From assembly GCA_947253135.1 (NCBI GenBank), contig CAMXYS010000048.1, positions 1-10,183 of the forward strand: 10,183 nt of DNA, read 5' to 3'. The position numbers were made by a program, and so were the translations under genes. Of this stretch, positions 6,794 through 10,183 are shown one piece after another (position 1 is the first letter of the stretch; each line of letters begins with the position of its first letter). This DNA is from an uncultured Clostridia bacterium. Lineage in GTDB: Bacteria; Bacillota; Clostridia; Saccharofermentanales; Fastidiosipilaceae. The notes below the pieces were generated by a model. It worked only from the letters and a program-made list of their open reading frames with translations, ran no database searches and was not told the DNA's origin.

Positions 6794-8012
6794 TGTTCTT
6801 CCTTTCTTGACTGCTTAGTTGCTCCTCGAACGTGCGAAAAAAACAAGTGCGGTGGCCTGTGTGGCAGGCAGCTCCCTTTTGCCAAACGGAGAACAACAGG
6901 GTGTCTGAATCACAATCGACAAGCGCTCCTTCCACGGTCTGGAAGTGCCCTGAAGTCTCTCCTTTTAGCCAAAGCGCCTGCCGGCTTCTACTGTAATAAT
7001 GCATCCGACCAGTCTGTAAGGTCAGGGCAAAGGCCTCCGCATTCATATAGGCCAGCATAAGGACACTTTTATCCTCTGCATCCACTGCAATGACCGGGAT
7101 CAGCCCCTCCGAATTCAATTTAAATTGCAACCACAGCCGGTCGGCCTGCTCAGGCGTAAAGTAACCGGCAAAGTCTTTTCTTCCCGTCTGACCTTCGAGC
7201 GACGACGCCGGTAACCCGAATTCGACTGAATCAGATGGAGACTTTGAAGCTTCTCCGTAAAAAACCGGTATGCCGGCCGCAGCTAAGTAGCGTTTAAGGT
7301 CGGGTATCTTCACTTCGCCGAAGTGAAAGAGACCCGCCGCCAGGGCTGCATCAGCACCGCCGATGGTAAAAGCCTTGAGAAAATCCTCCATCTTGCCTGC
7401 GCCGCCGGATGCGATAACCGGTATGTCTACAGCCTCACTGATCCGCCTCGTCAAATCCAGGTCGTAGCCACTGTGAGTCCCGTCTCGGTCCATGCTGGTA
7501 AAAAGAATGGCCCCTGCACCTAAGCGCTCAGCCTCCATTGACCAGGCCACCGGATCTTTTCCGGTCCGCTGACTGCCCCCGGCAATAACAACCTCTTTTT
7601 TCCCTTCTTCATTGGTCACCGCATCTATTGCAACCACAATGCGCTCGCTGCCATATTGATTTGCTGCTTGAGTGATCAGATCGGGTTTTTTTACTGCTAT
7701 GGAATTTAGCGAGACCTTGTCCGCCCCGGCCGCCAGAACAGCTCCGATATCTGCCAAGCTCCGGATGCCGCCACCGACAGTAAAGGGGATCGACACATGT
7801 TCAGCCACGCGCTTAACCAGGTCCAAGGTCGTCCCGCGTCCCTCCAAAGTGGCCGCGATATCTAAAAAAACAAGCTCATCCGCTCCGGCCTTACAATAGC
7901 CCACGGCTGCTTCTACCGGGTCGCCGGCATCCTTGATATCGACGAATTGAACCCCCTTTACCACTCTTCCGTCCTTAATATCCAAACAAGGAATTATGCG
8001 TTTTCTAAACAT
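6786..8012 (-). CDS. hisFI: Fused HisF (IGP synthase cyclase) and HisI (phosphoribosyl-AMP cyclohydrolase)
   Basis: One uninterrupted 408-residue chain carries two histidine enzymes. Residues 1-250 are a complete HisF barrel: CLDIKDG at 9-15 with catalytic Asp11, FTVGGGIRS at 77-85, VVAIDA at 126-131 with catalytic Asp130, FTSMDRDG at 171-178, and ASGGAG at 201-206. HisF makes imidazole-glycerol phosphate and AICAR from PRFAR and ammonia. After a linker at about 251-284 comes HisI: YYSRSR at 339-344, LWLKGETSGHFQTV at 347-360, Asp366, Asp368 and Asp370 with Cys367, and CHTGHRTC at 383-390 supplying two more metal cysteines. HisI opens the ring of phosphoribosyl-AMP. There is no Met between residues 208 and 319, so HisI has no separate ATG start. 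The gene overlaps hisA by 19 bases and lacks a well-spaced ribosome binding site of its own, which points to translational coupling. Confidence 0.95.
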   Translation of the reverse strand: MFRKRIIPCLDIKDGRVVKGVQFVDIKDAGDPVEAAVGYCKAGADELVFLDIAATLEGRGTTLDLVKRVAEHVSIPFTVGGGIRSLADIGAVLAAGADKVSLNSIAVKKPDLITQAANQYGSERIVVAIDAVTNEEGKKEVVIAGGSQRTGKDPVAWSMEAERLGAGAILFTSMDRDGTHSGYDLDLTRRISEAVDIPVIASGGAGKMEDFLKAFTIGGADAALAAGLFHFGEVKIPDLKRYLAAAGIPVFYGEASKSPSDSVEFGLPASSLEGQTGRKDFAGYFTPEQADRLWLQFKLNSEGLIPVIAVDAEDKSVLMLAYMNAEAFALTLQTGRMHYYSRSRQALWLKGETSGHFQTVEGALVDCDSDTLLFSVWQKGAACHTGHRTCFFRTFEEQLSSQERKNNE

Positions 8013-8704
8013 TCTTTTAAACTCACCTTTCCTTCATAGAGCGCCTTGCCGACGATGACTCCAGCCGCCCCTATTTTTTTGCAGGCGGCAAGGTCCGAAG
8101 CTGAGGCGATTCCGCCGGACATAATGACCTCTAAACCTGTATGTTCCAAAAGTTCACGACTACTTTCCAGGGCTGGACCGGACAGGGCCCCATCCCTATT
8201 GATGTCCGTATAAATAACAGTCTTAGCCCCCAAAGATTTTATTTCTTCAGCAAAACTCAAAGTGTCTACGCCTGAATCTTCAAGCCAACCGGATACCTTG
8301 ACCAGGCCGTTCTGACTGTCGATGCCCACGGCCAAAAAATCCCCATATCTCTTTAAAGCAGCTTTTAGAAAAGTCGGATTCTTAACTGCCGCTGTCCCGA
8401 TAACACAGCGCGAAACACCCGCCTCTAAGAGCTCTTCAACCGTTTCCAGGTCGCGAATGCCACCGCCGGTCTGCACCTTAAGTCCACTCTCTACTGTCAT
8501 TCGGTGGATCAGGTCTCGATTTTTCCGCTCACCGGTCTTTGCCGCATCCAGATCCACAATGTGGATCCAGTCCGCCCCTTCCTGCGCCATCGCCTTGGCC
8601 ATACCAACCGGGTCTTCTGAATACTCTGTAACCTTGCCATAGTCTCCTTGGTAAAGGCGCACACATTTGCCCTTTAACAGGTCTATTGCCGGATAAATGA
8701 TCAT
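7994..8704 (-). CDS. hisA: ProFAR isomerase
   Basis: A cytoplasmic (beta/alpha)8-barrel isomerase that converts ProFAR to PRFAR, the substrate of HisF. At 236 residues it is the normal size. Seen directly: YPAIDLLKGKCVRLYQGDY at 4-22 with catalytic Asp8, IVDLDAAKTG at 49-58, QTGGGIRD at 78-85, VGIDSQNG at 126-133 with the second catalytic Asp129, YTDINRDG around 165-172, and SGGIAS in the last third. AGGGGG about 9 bases upstream supports the ATG at 8704. The end overlaps the hisF start by 19 bases. It follows hisB by only 32 bases, with no hisH between them. Confidence 0.97.
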   Translation of the reverse strand: MIIYPAIDLLKGKCVRLYQGDYGKVTEYSEDPVGMAKAMAQEGADWIHIVDLDAAKTGERKNRDLIHRMTVESGLKVQTGGGIRDLETVEELLEAGVSRCVIGTAAVKNPTFLKAALKRYGDFLAVGIDSQNGLVKVSGWLEDSGVDTLSFAEEIKSLGAKTVIYTDINRDGALSGPALESSRELLEHTGLEVIMSGGIASASDLAACKKIGAAGVIVGKALYEGKVSLKECLENA

Positions 8705-8736
8705 CTTCTTATGCCCCCTAACTGCTGCATTTCTAT

Positions 8737-9351
8737 TTATACCAAGACTCCTTTAGACGAAGGGATGCCGGGCTCTCTTTCATCCCGAGAAATCGCCTGG
8801 CGGAAAGCCCGGGCAAAGGCCTTAAACAGGGCCTCAATCTCGTGGTGGGTGTTGCCGCCGCGGAACAAGTCCAAGTGAAGCGTCAAGCGAGCGTTAAAGG
8901 CAAGTGCCCGAAAAAACTCTTCCACTAACTCACTGTCAAAACGCCCACAGCCTGCACCGCTAAATTCGGCGTTAAAAGAAAGATAGGGGCGCCCGGACAA
9001 ATCAACCACGGCCCTGGCCAGGGTCTCGTCCATAGGCAAGTAGAAGTGTCCGTAACGACAAAGCCCGCTTTTGTCGGATAAAAGCCTGTCTATCAGCTGA
9101 CCCAAAACAATACCCGTATCCTCTACCATGTGGTGGCCATCAACCTCCAGGTCCCCGCGCTCGACCTGAACTGAAAGGTCACACAGGGCATGTTTGGCCA
9201 GCAAATGTAACATATGGTCAAAAAAGCCGATACCGGTTTGAACCTCCGCCTGCCCTGTCCCGTCCAGATTCAAGCAAACGGTAATATCCGTTTCCCCGGT
9301 CTCTCGCCGTAAAACAGCCTGCCTATATTTTTTATTATCCTTCTCTCCCAT
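8737..9351 (-). CDS. hisB: Imidazoleglycerol-phosphate dehydratase
   Basis: A manganese-dependent dehydratase that converts IGP to imidazole-acetol phosphate. This is the stand-alone, monofunctional form, 204 residues, without the phosphatase domain found in enteric HisB. Seen directly: TGIGFFDHMLHLLAKHA at 39-55, DGHHMVEDTGI at 71-81, the PMDE segment near 106-109, GGNTHHEIEALFKAFARA near 166-183, and PSSKGVLV at the end. The His-rich stretches are the metal ligands. GGAG about 9 bases before the ATG supports the start. The 62-base gap after hisC shows no gene or clear terminator, so the operon continues through it. Confidence 0.97.
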   Translation of the reverse strand: MGEKDNKKYRQAVLRRETGETDITVCLNLDGTGQAEVQTGIGFFDHMLHLLAKHALCDLSVQVERGDLEVDGHHMVEDTGIVLGQLIDRLLSDKSGLCRYGHFYLPMDETLARAVVDLSGRPYLSFNAEFSGAGCGRFDSELVEEFFRALAFNARLTLHLDLFRGGNTHHEIEALFKAFARAFRQAISRDEREPGIPSSKGVLV

Positions 9352-9413
9352 GACATTCCTCTCCTTCAGTTTATTGAGCTGTCCCCGTTAGCTCTGATGT
9401 TCAGCCATTTTTC

Positions 9414-10183
9414 CTAGAGTAACTCCAACAGATTTTGGCAAACCCGGTCCATGTCCTCTTCACGACCTACGGTTATACGCACTCGGTCAGCAATCTCCGG
9501 TTTAGGAAAATGTCTGACCAGAATGCCCTTAGCGCGCATACGCGAAGCCACTGCCTCTCCCTCCAAATATGGATGACGAATCCAGATGAAGTTGGCACTC
9601 GACGCCGGGGCATCATAGCCGGCCTGCCGCAGTATGTCGAGGCTTTTTTCTCGAGTGTCTATAAGTCTCTGACATACGGTCTGAAAATAGCTTTCATCCG
9701 CCAAAGAAGCTAAGCCGATCTCCTGAGTGAGAGAATCGACCGTAAAAGAGTTGAAAGAATCTCTTACCCGCAGCATCCCTTTAATCAAGTCCGGATGTCC
9801 CAGGGCGAAGCCCAGTCTGGCACCGGCCAAAGACCTAGACTTAGAAAAAGTCTGAACCACCAAGAGGTTGTCGTATCGGTCGATCAAGGGAACTGCACTT
9901 TCGCCGCCAAAATCAATATAGGCCTCGTCCACCAATACCAGACGGTCTCGGTCTGCCCGCACAATCATTTCCACTTGTGGCAAGGAAAGAACCTGCCCGG
10001 TCGGAGCATTGGGGTTGGCGATCACGACGCCCCCGGACTTGATACAAAAACGCTCCGGCTGAATGGTCAATTGCCGTTCCAGTGGAACCGTCTGCAGAGG
10101 GATATCAAACAGGCGAGCATAAACCGGATAGAAACCGTAGGTCAATTTCGGCGTGAGGACCGGCAAGCCTCCCTCTGAAAGGC
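9414..10183 (-). CDS. hisC: Histidinol-phosphate aminotransferase, lacking its N-terminus (window edge)
   Basis: A class I/II PLP-dependent aminotransferase that converts imidazole-acetol phosphate to histidinol phosphate. The reading frame is open to the right edge, so the true start is outside; about 256 residues of a usual 350 or so are visible. It enters with LSEGGLPVLTPKLTYGFYPV, matching the PxxTYxxYPVYA segment found well inside HisC proteins. Further motifs are ANPNAPTGQVLS (substrate/PLP binding), VDEAYIDF, and TFSKSRSLAGARLGF with the Schiff-base lysine, followed by ANFIWIRH and ILVRHFPKPEIADRVRITVG near the C-terminus. The TTG at 10166 could be mistaken for a start but lies inside the conserved region. 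It is the most upstream his gene seen; the operon promoter must lie beyond 10183. Confidence 0.95.
   Translation of the reverse strand, partial: LSEGGLPVLTPKLTYGFYPVYARLFDIPLQTVPLERQLTIQPERFCIKSGGVVIANPNAPTGQVLSLPQVEMIVRADRDRLVLVDEAYIDFGGESAVPLIDRYDNLLVVQTFSKSRSLAGARLGFALGHPDLIKGMLRVRDSFNSFTVDSLTQEIGLASLADESYFQTVCQRLIDTREKSLDILRQAGYDAPASSANFIWIRHPYLEGEAVASRMRAKGILVRHFPKPEIADRVRITVGREEDMDRVCQNLLELL

Noticed and set aside
7323..7899. Plus-strand open frames within hisF-hisI
   Set aside because: They are antisense to a chain with full catalytic motifs and have no features of their own.
9414..10166. hisC starting at TTG 10166
   Set aside because: The conserved frame continues upstream of this TTG to the window edge and the codon lies inside a conserved HisC segment.

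Overview
The window looks like chromosomal DNA of a low-to-medium GC Bacillota bacterium, probably a clostridium. The evidence is the strong AGGAGG-type ribosome binding sites, an MreB/Mbl-type cell-shape protein, a C69 dipeptidase, and a leucyl-tRNA synthetase with no insertion just before KMSKS. No species can be named from the sequence alone. Most of it is core metabolism and housekeeping. The accessory part is a small stretch at about 724-1071.

Layout, left to right. At 1-577 (minus) lies the N-terminal half of an MreB/Mbl actin-like protein, cut by the window edge. At 578-1169 there is no intact gene. This stretch holds the mreB leader and a likely mreB promoter. It also holds what looks like an internally deleted, frameshifted relic of an IS30-like insertion sequence, with a perfect 11-bp inverted repeat around its ribosome binding site. 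At 1170-2102 (plus) is a TraX-family membrane protein, followed after 39 bases by leuS (2142-4646). Two terminator-like hairpins follow, then a cytoplasmic C69 dipeptidase (4800-6272). A large bidirectional terminator at 6346-6425 separates the plus-strand genes from a converging histidine operon.

The his operon runs right to left: hisC (partial, 10183-9414), hisB, hisA, a hisF-hisI fusion, hisE. The genes are tightly packed: hisA and hisF overlap by 19 bases, and hisI and hisE by 8. Together they encode the aminotransferase, dehydratase, isomerase, cyclase, cyclohydrolase and pyrophosphohydrolase steps of histidine synthesis. hisG, hisD, hisN/hisJ-type phosphatase and the glutaminase hisH are not in the window; hisH is absent from its common place between hisB and hisA.

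The most unusual points are the HisF-HisI single-chain fusion (HisI is more familiar fused to HisE), the missing hisH, and the insertion relic. One end of the relic appears to supply the -35 box of the mreB promoter. I found no CRISPR array, tRNA, rRNA, phage module or clearly new defence-type system.
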